Below, one piece after another: positions 1 to 10,287 of a stretch of 64,000 bases of DNA. The DNA is from Oreohelix idahoensis (lineage: Eukaryota; Mollusca; Gastropoda; Stylommatophora; Oreohelicidae): the NCBI GenBank assembly GCA_024509875.1, contig JAMPIV010011329.1:379501-443500 (forward strand). The letters run 5' to 3'. How positions within the stretch are numbered: the stretch's first letter is position 1; every line of letters starts with the position of its first letter. The notes under the pieces are model-generated. The model did no database searches. It had not been told where the DNA came from and saw only the letters and a program-made list of their open reading frames with translations. A program made the translations under genes and the position numbers.

Positions 1-134
1 TGAATATGTACGCCTACTATTTAACCCCTTCCCCTCTTAATTTAAAAAACCAACTATATTCAATTACGCAACGATAGTTATTCGGCTGGAAGAAAAACAT
101 TAACTAAATAATACATATTTTCACTTACAGGTTT

Positions 135-1855
135 CACTTGAAGATCAGATCTATTCTTCTTTCCTTTTGCAGAAATTTCTCTGTTACAGCATCGTAAAAT
201 GTATTCTTCATTCTAACCTTGCTCAAAAGTTCCTTTTCAATGGACAATAGGCTGAGACTGGAGAGTCGATCTTGACCTTGTGTAGATCTGTGATAACTGT
301 GGATTCGCTTTAAAGCTGAAAACGATCTTTCTACAGAAGCAGTAGTTGCTGGAATTTTATCAATTCTGCCAGTTTGAACACTTCTGTAAAGCCTGAACTC
401 AGGTCATTTTCAACTAAGAACTGCAGTAACGCATGAACTGACTTGTTGCAGAACTCATCCGAACAATAAAGTACAAGAAGTTCATTCTTCAATCTTACAT
501 AGTCGAAAATAAACGTCTTTTAGTTTTTTGATGAGGTCCTCTGGAAAATTTTTCTTGAAACTGGTATACTTTTGCTCATACAGAAGGTGAAAATACTCAA
601 GTTTCTATAAAGCTGCAAACCGTGTTTCTGTGTGAACACTAATGTTATCAATGATTTAAAAATACAGTTGGCAACATGCATCTTTTCCTATACAACCACG
701 GCGTCGTTTATTTGTAGGTGATTCAAATTCTTCTCCCCTCCTTCCCAATGCAGCATACCAAATCTCATTAAAGGCAGTATCCCTTGCTCGTTGAAGTTCA
801 TTTTTGATCTCTTCTATTTTCTTGCAGCAGTACAAAATATCGAAATTTCTTGTTTGAAGTAAATTGTATAAAACATCTGTATATGCAAATAATCTTGAAA
901 ATACTTGAAGTAGGAAAATTGTATTTAGGCTCCTCAAGAAAGAAAAAAAGCCTTGCGATTTAACCACTGTGTCAGCATCCCATTCTAAAGAACAATCAAT
1001 GACATTTTCAAAAAAGTCAATAAGCTCTAACCAATGATCGTTCACTGTATGTACTAATCTGGAAGTGAAGTTCCACCTGGTAGGTGCTACAGTTGGCAGC
1101 TTCTTAGAAAGAATTTCTTGAAGAGCTATTGTTCTCTTAGACGATTTTGAGAAAAATGCAGAAAGACCATTGAGAGTTATAAAAAAATATGGCAGTCTTT
1201 GATATTCATCAAACTTTGTTGCAAGACGAGGTTCAATGCATGGGCACAGCAATGAGTAAAAAGTGCTTTTGGGTAAACATCAATAACCTTTTTTTGTAAG
1301 CCATCCAAATGACCTGCCATCACAGACGCTTCATCATAAGTTTGCCCAACTAACTTATCTTTAAGTTTGCATTCTTGTACCGTGCTAACTACATGTTTAA
1401 ACAAACCGTCTGAGGTTCTATCCTGACTAACGTCGGTAAGCCCGACAAACCTTTCATAAACAACTACCATCTAATACATATCTTAAGACGGTTGACAGCT
1501 GTGATTTGCACGTGATATCACAACTCTCATCCAGAAGTATAGCAGCAAAGTTTGAAACGTGGACTTCCTTCTTTATTTCATCAATGAGGACTTCAGAGAT
1601 AGCCTGAATGAGATCATTTTGCACAGCCGGAGAGGTTCCGCGGAAAACTGTAGAGCTCTGTAGGTGATGTTCCAAAAGAGGGTCATATTGCTGAAGTGCA
1701 TCCAGAAACTCTAAATAGTTGCCTCTGTAGAAATAGTCATTACATTGATCATGTACTCGGAAAAGAAGCTCCTGTTTACCAAGGAAGTATACCGCATCAA
1801 TCAGACGTTTCAAGATATGTCGATTCTTTTTTACAAGTTCATTATGTTAGCTGAT
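135..1855 (-). pseudogene. hAT transposase, catalytic and dimerisation part (broken)
   Basis: Read leftward from 1855, the frames give a ZMYM1-like hAT transposase. A segment at 1813-1454 contains LLDESCDIT, the first catalytic Asp region of hAT enzymes. At 1470-1177 TYDEASVMAG and FTHCCAHALNLV match the second catalytic Asp and the CxxH region. 1252-656 covers the insertion domain. The last piece, about 352-135 (too short for a long open frame), reads SVERSFSALKRI and QDRLSSLSLLSIEK, the classic hAT C-terminal dimerisation motif. At least three frame changes separate the pieces. The protein would cut and paste its own element in the nucleus but is no longer translatable. Confidence 0.85.
1844..1855. 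repeat. Target site duplication, left (LINE copy A)
   Basis: ATGTTAGCTGAT here is repeated exactly at 5088-5099. It bounds the LINE and is derived from the hAT sequence. Confidence 0.93.
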
Positions 1856-4800
1856 CTCACCCGTGTGTTACCGGGGCCCGAAAGGGGAGCAAAGAATAGT
1901 AACACTGTCCCCTGCCAAGCATGTCGTAGAAGGCGACTAAGGAGGGTTGGGCATGGGGCCGGTTACCCCATCCTGTAAAAAAAATTTAAACCACAAAAAA
2001 CTTCAACAAATATGGACAAGTCAAATAAAGAAAATAAAACACAGCCATCCAAGACAGGGGAAGGTCCTCTCGCGGGGAGGCGTATGATGCAACACAGAGA
2101 AAGCCGAAAGGAGTCTGTGTTGCTGACTAACCTTCTTTCTTCTAGGAGAACTTCCAGATTTGGCACCTGGAATGTTCGGACATTGAACGAACAAGGGAAA
2201 GTGGCACAAGTAGCAGCAGAAATGAGGGAATACAAAATCGAGGTTCTGGGAATGTGTGAAACAAAGTGGAAGGGGGTAGACAGGAAGAAACTCATCACAG
2301 GTGAATTGGTGCTGTCCTCAGGACACGAAGACGAAAGTTCACACCACAGTGAAGGGGTAGCTCTTATGTTATCTAAAGAAGCACAGAAAGCACTCATTGA
2401 ATGGGAAGCTGTGGGACCCAGAATAATAACAGCTATTTTCAAAACAGCTAAAAAGAAAAATTCATGTCAATGTCATCCAATGTTATGCACCAACTAATGA
2501 CAAAGAAGAGTCTGTGAAAGAAGCATTTTATACTAAACTACAGGAAATTATGGATAAAGTAAAAAGAAGAGACATCACAATTTTGATGGGTGACATGAAT
2601 GCAAAGATAGGTACAGTCAATACTGGATTTGAAGAAGTCATGGGAAAACATGGGCTAGGAGTAATGAATGAAAATGGAGAACTATTCGCAAACTTCTGTG
2701 CTTCAAATCAACTGGCTATAGGAGGAAGCATGTTTCCACATAAGAGAATACACAAGGCAACATGGATATCACCAGACCATAGAACAGAAAATCAGATCGA
2801 TCATATATGCATAAAGAAGAAGTTTAGATCATCATTGCAGGATGTAAAGGTATATAGAGGAGCAGATGTGGCATCAGATCACCATCTTCTGATAGCCAAA
2901 GTAAAAATGAAACTCAAGAGATATGCAACAATGCAAAATTATAGACAACAGTTTAATGTAGGACAGCTAAGAAATCAAGAAACAAGAGACAAATTTGCAT
3001 TCACAGTATCCAACAAATTCCAAGTGCTCCAACAGTTGGAAGATGTAGAGAATACAGAAGACTATTGGCAGCAGGTCAAAACGGTATGGAAGGAGACATG
3101 TGAAGAAATACTGGGGAAAAGGGAAAGACAACAAAAAGCATGGATAACAACAGAAACCATCAATAAGATAAAAGATAGAAAAAACAAGAAAGCAGAGTTA
3201 AACACAAGCAAAACCAGAAGTTCCAAAGCCAAGGCTCAAGAAGTGTACACAGAAGCAAACAAAGAAGTAAAAAGAAGTATCAAAAGAGACAAGAGGAAGT
3301 ATATTGAGGAGTTGGCAAGAGAGGCAGAAGATGCTGCAGCCAAAGGAAATATGAGAGAACTGTATAGCAGCACAAAGAAGCTAACAGGGAAATACAAGCA
3401 AACAAGTTGCCTCATAAAAGATAAAAATGGGAAACTGCTCAGCAATATACAAGAGCAAATGAAGAGGTGGACAGAATATTTTGGGGACCTTCTCAATAGA
3501 CCAGCTCCACAAAACCCGCCGGACATCCAGCCAGCAGAAGAAGAGCTACAAATTAACGGTGAAAGACCAACGAAGGAAGAAATAAAGAAAGCCATAAAGC
3601 TTCTAAGAGATGGAAAAGCGTCTGGACCTGATGGCATTCCAGCAGAGGCCATCAAAGCAGATATCGACACGGCTACAGAGATGTTATATAAATTACTTGG
3701 TAAAGTCTGGGAAAAAGAAGAGATACCAGCAGAATGGAAGGAAGGATATCTGGTTAAGTTGCCTAAGAAGGGAAATCTACAAGAGTGCACAAATTATAGA
3801 GGAATAATGTTACTATCAGTGCCAGGAAAGGTATTGAACAGGATTATCCTTGAGAGATTAAAGGAGTCCATAGACAAGAAATTGAGAGATGAACAAGCAG
3901 GTTTTCGACAAAACAGATCATGTACAGACCAGATAGCCACTTTGAGAATAATAGTTGAACAAAGTCTGGAATGGAATTCACCACTATACATCGGATTTGT
4001 GGACTACGAAAAAGCATTTGACAGTGTGGACAGAGAATCACTTTGGAAATTGATGAGGCATTATGGAGTTCCCCTGAAAATCATTAATTTAATAAAGAAA
4101 ACCTATGAAGACATGACGTGCAGAGTTCTTCATGAAGGACAGCTTACAGAACCATTTGGGATAAGAACAGGAGTGCGACAGGATGCCTCTTGTCTCCATT
4201 TCTTTTCTTGCTGGCAATAGATTGGGTTATGAGATCATCGACAACACACAACAGAAATGGAATCCAGTGGACTCTGACTAAGCAGTTGGATGATCTGGAT
4301 TTTGCTGATGATTTGGCTCTCCTGTCCCATAACCGTAATCAGATGCAGGACAAATTGAAAACACTCGATGAGAGGTCACAGCAATTGGGTCTAAAAATAC
4401 ACAGGGAAAAGACAAAAATAATGCGAATAAATGCAGGTAATGAAAACAGGGTTGAACTTGAAGAAACGCCAATACAAGATGTAGAATCATACACATATCT
4501 TGGCAGTAATATAGACAAAGTTGGAGGGACAGACAGCGATATCAAAATAAGAATACAAAAAGCAAGAGGAGCTTTCATTGCATTGGGAAATATATGGAGA
4601 TCAAGAGAAATAGGATCCAACACGAAAATAAGAATCTTCAACTCAAATGTGAAGTCAGTCCTATTGTATGGCTCGGAGACATGGAGAACAACAAAGACAA
4701 CAACCAAAAAGCTACAGACTTTCATAAATGGGTGCTTGCGTAGAATAGAGGGATTAAAATGGTATGACAAGGTTACCAATGTGGAACTGATGACAAGAAC

Positions 4801-5087
4801 TGGACAAGTGCCAGTGGAACAAGAGATGAGAAGAAGACGATGGCGATGGATAGGACACACACTGAGGAAACCTGTTGATAGCATTACAAGGCAGTCCTTG
4901 TTCTGGAACCCCCAGGGCAAGAGAGGCAGAGGAAGACCAAGAAGTACATGGAGAAGAGAGTTGGAAACAGAGGTGAAAATGATGAGGAGAACATGGAAAG
5001 AACTTGAGATGATGGCACGTGACAGGAGGACTTGGCATGTGTTTGTTGAAGGCCTATGCTCCTTTGGGAGTGGAGGGTTATGAATGA
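1856..5087 (+). mobile_element. Full-length non-LTR retrotransposon (family 1, copy A)
   Basis: A 3.2-kb LINE of apurinic-endonuclease type, probably RTE-like, begins CTCACCCGTGTGTTACCGG and ends in a short TGAATGA tandem tail rather than poly(A). It is flanked by a perfect 12-bp direct repeat, ATGTTAGCTGAT, at 1844-1855 and 5088-5099. It sits inside the hAT coding region in the opposite orientation. The second copy at 25174-28375 starts and ends at the same bases, which confirms both termini. A 156-bp leader precedes the first ATG. Confidence 0.92.
2012..5083 (+). pseudogene. LINE endonuclease-reverse transcriptase, two frameshifts
   Basis: This is one ancestral protein of about 1020 residues. 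The N-terminal AP endonuclease has WNVRTLNEQGKV, GDMNAKIG and SDHHLL (catalytic His). The central reverse transcriptase has YRGIMLLSVPGKVLNRII, DEQAGFRQNRSC, FVDYEKAFDSV and FADDLALLSH (catalytic Asp pair). The C-terminal part has RWRWIGHTLRK and GKRGRGRPRSTW. Frames break near 2460, and near 4181 where one G is missing from CGACAGGGATG relative to copy B. It would nick target DNA and reverse-transcribe its own RNA there. The C-terminus ends at 5083, only a few bases before the element's end, so there is almost no 3' UTR. Confidence 0.9.
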
Positions 5088-5099
5088 ATGTTAGCTGAT
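5088..5099. repeat. Target site duplication, right (LINE copy A)
   Basis: Exact copy of 1844-1855, directly after the TGAATGA tail of the LINE. Confidence 0.93.
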
Positions 5100-5507
5100 A
5101 CTTTTATCGAGCTGATCATTAAGCAAGACGTCCACTCTTTGTCGGCCAAACATTTTCAGCTGAAAAAAACATTGGACATGGCTTTTAGTCTTTTCGTGTC
5201 TCTGTGCAGCTGTACTTAAGTGGTTAAGATCATCAAAACCATTTCTACTTCAGAAGTTGCCTTCCGAAGAAAATAAAAAACAAGGCCAACAGAACAATTT
5301 ATTCCTCTTTTTACAACCAGTTAACCAATCCACCGACTTGTAATGAGCTGTTGAAAAATGGCGTGTGTATACTTCTGTCTTAGTTTTATGTACTGTTTTT
5401 AAGAGTGGTAACTCAGGACATGGTTTACCGTTACTCACAATTGATAGTTTTTCACTAAAACTTAGTGAACAAAACTTCTTTTTAGCGATGTCGTCTAACA
5501 CTTGCAT
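5100..5507 (-). pseudogene. hAT transposase N-terminal TTF-type zinc finger (broken)
   Basis: The frame at 5507-5250 carries FSTAHYKSVDWLTGC and KLFCWPCFLFSSEG, the TTF-type zinc finger found at the N-terminus of ZMYM1-like hAT transposases and used for DNA binding. After a frameshift near 5250 the reading continues to 5100 (STAAQRHEKTKSHV). It resumes on the other side of the inserted LINE at 1855 (HNELVKKNRHILKRLIDAV). The join is interrupted only by the 12-bp target duplication. It is therefore one ancestral gene cut in two. Confidence 0.8.
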
Positions 5508-5519
5508 TTTGGGTATATG

Positions 5520-5975
5520 TCAATTATCTCCGAAATACTAATTAACTTACAACTTGAAACTCACTGTCACTGTAATAATATGCACTCCCGGCAACTAACA
5601 AAAATTAATCACAAAAAACACTGGACTTGGACACAGACGATTTTTACTACTCAAGAGCTGCAAGACGACCGCACGCATGTTCCTATTGTATTGGTATATC
5701 TGGCCATGACCCCGATCCACACAAACCAGTCTTCAGACGTGAATCCGAAAGACCCAGCACGCATTGTGACGAAATTACCCGAGAAACTTCGGGCGATTGC
5801 TACCAACCAATAAAAACTGCACTATAAAACGCGTCTAGGAAACTGAAACAAGACATACTTGTAGTCTATGCGGGAAAATCTGTTATCCTGATGCGTGCGG
5901 TCCGAAAGCAGAACATTAGAAGAGAAATATTTTATAGAATAATAAATTAAATTTGTATTTTCCTTTGGGCATAGG
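5520..5975. other. Non-coding 5' part of the hAT element
   Basis: Lies between the zinc-finger coding end and the right terminus of the hAT. Small open frames here have no recognisable motif. I read it as transposon leader. Confidence 0.5.
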
Positions 5976-6279
5976 TGTACGCAGCACGCACAGCACACAT
6001 AGAGAATACGCCACTGGTTTTAATTAGGATATATCTTGTAATAAATTGAAGACAATATTGTAACTTCTTCCCCCTCCACTCAGTCCAAATAGAGTAAATC
6101 AAAACCCAAATTGTGCATGCGTGTGCGACCTACCCTTTCCAAGGAACAAACAAACAATACAAATAAAAAACAATCAGATAAAAATGAACGGGGAAAAAAC
6201 AATTATGTCTAACTGATAATATCTCTCCCCAGCGATGTTTGTCAATTTTGCTGACTTTTCTTCTATATATTATGTCACA

Positions 6280-6640
6280 CACGTTCTGATCTGGTTCGAG
6301 ATTTTAAGTTGCCACTGGAAAACAAATTCCCAAAGCATGGTTGTTGTAGAACACTGGATAATTGATATTATGTTCATATTTTTCAGCGTTTTGGGTTAGT
6401 TACCAAATCCAGTAAAACAGTTTACCGTGGCAACTAGTGATAGGACCACAAAAAATGCTTGTACATCTCGTCTAACGGCTGAATAGGCTAGAAACTTGTT
6501 TCAACAATTGACTGATAGATCTAGCGACGAGGACAAGTGTGAAAACGGTGTGCACATTGATTGAAATTGTGATTTTGATAGAGATGGGGCGCAAGTAGTT
6601 ATAATTGTGAAAATATTGCCTCGGCCATCGGAGGGCCGTT
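6280..6640 (+). pseudogene. piggyBac transposon 5' fragment (second copy)
   Basis: About 350 bp align with the reverse complement of 30130-30440, the upstream and N-terminal part of the piggyBac relic. Shared landmarks are GATCTGGTTCGAGATTTTAA, TTAGTTACCAAATC and the coding start ATSDRTTKNACTSRLTAE followed by ARNLFQQLTDRSSDED. One in-frame TAG interrupts that piece. No downstream transposase follows, so this is an isolated 5' fragment. It has drifted from the other copy and lies in the opposite orientation. Confidence 0.7.
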
Positions 6641-7150
6641 AAATAGCAAGAACCTCTATTATAGTTACAAATGGTACTTATTGTAATAGTGCATTCATTT
6701 ATCTCTAAAATGACGTGTATTCATAACAATCTGCAAACAATTACGAAAACTACAGCTTACTTTGTGCAAACACCTACAGGATGAAAATGGGAAAAAAATT
6801 TAATTCAGCCACAGTGTGTTTTTCAATTCGGTAGTTAATGTGTTAAGCAAACAATCCTCGGTTCTGATGTCCTTTTTCCGTTAACTTACTATTTACACAT
6901 AACGTTTGTCATATGAGGTGTCTAATATGAGGTTGTACATACGGCTGACAACCTTATGTCAATCACTGCTGTGACAGCACATGGAGGCTTTAATGCAGGC
7001 TTCCTGTAAAGTGTCAGCTCCAGTGGTGGATCCATACGGAGTCAAAAGTAACATGATGATTATATTTTTGCTTTCTCAATTTATTTTATATTTGAAGTTT
7101 GTTTTTTGTTTCAGTGAGACAAAATTGTACGCGTTTTTGTCAATTTTCTT
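6641..7150. other. No gene seen; includes short inverted R1-like piece
   Basis: AT-rich intergenic sequence. At about 6970-7040 a piece containing GCAGGCTTCCTGTAAAG looks like an inverted fragment of the dispersed R1 repeat. Nothing coding is supported. Confidence 0.4.
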
Positions 7151-7157
7151 ACCTGTT

Positions 7158-7310
7158 CAGTGCCGTACTAAGGGGCGCAAAGTGGTGGGCGGTCTGCCCC
7201 GCATAATATATGTTTCTGCGTGTTTTTTTTATTTGTTTTTTTTTTTTTTTTTTTGCGGGGGGGAATGCCAAATTCAATATCCTCACCGGGTGCTAAATAC
7301 TTTAAGTTTA
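7158..7310. mobile_element. hAT-like terminal fragment or MITE
   Basis: Begins CAGTGCCGTACTAAGGGGCG and holds G/C-rich blocks (GGTGGGCGGTCTGCCCC, then GCGGGGGGGAATGCC) around a poly-T run. This resembles the terminal regions of ZMYM1-type hAT elements. No target duplication was found, so the right end is uncertain. Confidence 0.45.
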
Positions 7311-7372
7311 TCTCATTTAGCAACAAACATGTCAAACAATTAATGAATAAATGTCTCTTTATTGCTCCTAAC

Positions 7373-7495
7373 AAACCACAGGACCATCACTGCTGCTGGC
7401 CCACTAACCTGCACTAAGTACTTCATGTACTTTTGCAGTGGCGGCTTCCGTAGCACTTTATTTTACATGATAGGAATGTTAGCTCCATATACAAA
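7373..7495 (+). repeat. Dispersed repeat R1, diverged copy
   Basis: The order of landmarks matches the better R1 copies at 40540 and 56021: accatcactgctg, then cttttgcagtgg, then tttattttacatgat. It is the only fairly long copy outside the 39-60 kb cluster. Confidence 0.5.
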
Positions 7496-7499
7496 TGTG

Positions 7500-8500
7500 C
7501 TTATATAACACTGTTACGTCCATTTTCGCACAACCATTTATGATGCGAGACTTAACAGATTACCAGATGCCAAAATCTAACTATGTTAGACGTACTTAGG
7601 TACGCATCTATGTATGTAATTATAACTTAAATGTATTATGCACCAAAGCGCACAAATTCGGTGCGATATATTCGTTGGTTGCCTAAGAGCGCTGATGACG
7701 TTAGAGACACGTCATAGAGAGACAAGATGCCGGTTTTACAAGACAGACGTTGTTCTGGTCTTTGAGTCCCATATTGCGGGAATAGTTGATTGTGATTATA
7801 TATCTTAGCTACCTTCCAAGGCGAAGCGTTAGCCACAGCCAAGTCTGATTCATACTCTTCAGTATCTCCATGTGATATTCGATGTAAGTACTTTACAAGA
7901 TGTTGACAGGGCTTCAGTAAGGCATCATGACCTACTGCTAGTGAGTTCAGAATCCCTTTTGCGAAGTAATATCCAAGTCGATAAATTTATGAAGTCTCAA
8001 GACAAGATGTCCAGCCAGAAATTTATACATAAGTATCTTTGATAAAAGATTGGATATGGAAAAGAAGTGAATAATCTTCACCTCAATACTTTGCCGTTTG
8101 CGGATTGTCTAACGGTCATTGAGGTCAGTCAAGTTTGACATTAAATTTATCTGCATGCAGAATTCGTATTACTATGCCTGATGTTCCAGTATGTCTTCAT
8201 GATGATGTCGTCTATGTATCGTCTAATAAACTTGTTATTTAAACTGTCAGTCAAGCCCTGAATTCAGCGTCCATCAATTACACCATAATAGTCGGCCACC
8301 TGTAAGCCCGACCAAACTGACAGCATTCCTAGTCATTAGCCTGATGAACTATTAGTAATAGACATAAACAATATTCACAAGAAAGAACTGTCGTATCGAC
8401 GAAAGGTCAAAGTATATACAGAAGAAAACAGAGTATCAGCCGATGGCCAAAGAATATAACTAAAGCCAAAGAACACTAAAAATATACTATACAAGAAACT
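7500..8500. other. No recognisable gene or repeat
   Basis: Small open frames on both strands show no known motif. The stretch between the R1 copy and the next LINE remnant is unassigned. Confidence 0.4.
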
Positions 8501-8537
8501 CAAACTACAACAGTCTCAAACAAAAGTAATACAACAT

Positions 8538-9215
8538 ATGGTGGCAAAAGACTACTACATCCCAAACAACCACTACTACAAACACTTTGCTAGTGCAAAT
8601 CACATTGATATCCCTACAGACAGGAAGAAAGTTACTATAGATGAACAGATAGGTCATGAAAACACAAAGATTGTGCCCGAAGAACACATGATGGCAACGT
8701 TGACAATGGAAGAAATGGAAGAGGCAATGTGGTCACTAAGGAAAAAGAAGTCACCAGGAAAAGATTGGGATAACCAATGAAATGTTAAGACGTCTAGGCG
8801 CAAAGGCAAAAAAAGAAGCTTCTGGCAATCCTAAACTGCAGCTGGAAAAGAGGAATTGTACAACAGGCATAGAAGGAAGCCATGTTGATACCTGTTCCAA
8901 AGGCAGCCTAGCTGGCAGGGAGGATAGTGTGATTCGCTTATGTAGCTATGCGGTGGTGCCGTTCGGAAGGTCCTGGGTTCGATTCTCCGGTAAGCCACTC
9001 ACTTCTGTTATTTTTCTGTTGTCTAGTTTTCTGCTTCTTTATTTTTCAGGAGCCCCTGAAACGTATCTTTATGTGTATAATATTTATTTATTTACTGCAA
9101 AGAAGTGGATTGTGTGTGGGAGAATGTACAAAAGGATTGGCCAATACCTTGAGAATAGGACCGCCAGAGTACAGCTACAAGGACAGACTAGTAGGAAGTT
9201 TATATTGGAGCAGTG
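8538..9215 (+). pseudogene. LINE reverse transcriptase remnant (family 4) interrupted by SINE
   Basis: The left part reads EEMEEAMWSLRKKKSPGKD, then with a frame change ITNEMLRRLGAKAKKK and KEAMLIPVPK: the start of a jockey/CR1-like reverse transcriptase domain. The right part, from about 9100, reads YLENRTARVQLQGQTSRKF, a motif that normally lies about 120 residues further on, just before the GVPQG motif. The middle of the domain is deleted and about 190 bp of SINE-like sequence lies there instead. Clearly dead. Confidence 0.65.
8904..9095 (+). mobile_element. tRNA-like SINE insertion
   Basis: A unit starting CCTAGCTGGCAGGGAGG has a good B-box-like GGTTCGATTC at 8976-8985 and an A-box-like TAGCTGGCAGG about 60 bp before it. 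It lies in the gap of the LINE remnant. The sequence has the layout of a tRNA-derived SINE head with an AT-rich body. It is not a functional tRNA: no acceptor stem pairs. Boundaries are approximate. Confidence 0.5.
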
Positions 9216-9265
9216 TGTCCTCTTTATTGTTGAAATGGTGTTGAAATTCTGGTCTATGTCATCAG

Positions 9266-10287
9266 TCAATGTCTTTTCCTGACTTTTGCAAACTGATATC
9301 GTTTCTTTATGTCAGCCGCAAAAGCTTTTCTGGAATGGGGGTCCTTCAATTTGTTTATGTCAAACCTTTTCTGTGTAGTTACAGTTGGTCCAGCCCTTCT
9401 TAGTTTCACTTTCAGTTTTGCTACTACTAAATGGTGATCACTTCCCACATCTGCACCTCTTCTTACCTTCACATCTTGTAATGCATGTCTCCATCTACCG
9501 TTAATCATGATGTGGTCTATCTGGTTTCTGTCCCGACCATTTGGTGATTCCCATGTTGATTTGTGAATTTCTTTGTGTGGGAAAAGTGTTCCTCCAATGA
9601 CCAGATTGTTAGTCGCTACAGAAACTTATTAATTTATCCCCATTTTCGTTTGCTGTTCCGCTGCCGCATTTCCACATTACTCTTTCATTATATGTATTGT
9701 ATGTTCCAACTTTCGCATTGAGGTCTCCCATTACTATGATAAGATCATATCTAGATGTGTCTTCCATTTCTTTCTGCAGTTGTTGATAGAATTCATCCTT
9801 GACCTCTTCATCGCTGTCATTCGTTGGTGCGTAGCATTGTATTATTGTAGTATTGGTGAATCTCCCTCTCAATCTTAATCTTATCAGTCTGTTGTTGATG
9901 GGTTTCCATTCCAGTAATGTCCTTTCTATTCCTTTCTGTAGAATAATGGCTACACCTTCATTGTGCTGTCCATCCTCTCTTCCAGAGTAAAGTACTGTTT
10001 CTCCTGTTGCTGTTTTAACTTTTCCTGCTCCTGTCCATCTGCTCTCGCTTATCCATAGAATGTGTAACCTATAGTTTCTCATTTCTGCCGTGACCTGTTT
10101 TAGTTTACCCGTCTCGTTCATTGTCCTGACATTCCAAAATCCTATTTGTTGTTTCACGTTTTGCGGTCAGGACGTCCGTTTTCGTGTCAGTGGCTTCCTT
10201 TCGGCTTTCACCACTGACAGTCATAAGAGCCTCAGACTCCGGATGTCCGTCCCGCAGCAAAGTTTGTTCATCTGTTGTTGTTTCCAT
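9266..10287 (-). pseudogene. Inverted LINE endonuclease domain
   Basis: Starts METTTDEQTLLRDG (10287). After a frameshift near 10140 it continues IGFWNVRTMNETGKL, SESRWTGAGK, CYAPTNDSDEE, VMGDLNAKVGTYN and [15 protein letters not shown], the AP endonuclease motifs of a LINE. The domain ends at [11 protein letters not shown] where the inversion cuts it off; the last few residues may already be flanking sequence. The reverse transcriptase that should follow is on the other strand at 10502. Confidence 0.85.

Larger units (their letters stand above)
1..6016 (-). mobile_element. hAT DNA transposon (ZMYM1-like), left end outside window, split by LINE
   Basis: Transposase pieces on the - strand run from a TTF-type zinc finger (5507-5250) to a hAT dimerisation domain (352-135). 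The right terminus on the + strand ends in CGCCACTG at 6016, which read outward is CAGTGGCG, the usual hAT start. GTTTTAAT follows and could be the 8-bp target duplication. The matching left end is not in the window, so the duplication cannot be confirmed. A LINE at 1856-5087 interrupts the coding region. The element is dead: it has several frameshifts and stops. Family assignment rests on protein motifs and the terminus; the exact left boundary is unknown. Confidence 0.8.

Noticed and set aside
3236..3790. Antisense frame of 184 codons within LINE A (and the equivalents in LINE B and at 27632-28444)
   Set aside because: Shadow of the sense coding sequence; low-complexity Ser/Phe/Leu wording with no motif.
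8930..9000. tRNA gene
   Set aside because: Only a B box is convincing; no acceptor or anticodon stem forms. Treated as SINE.
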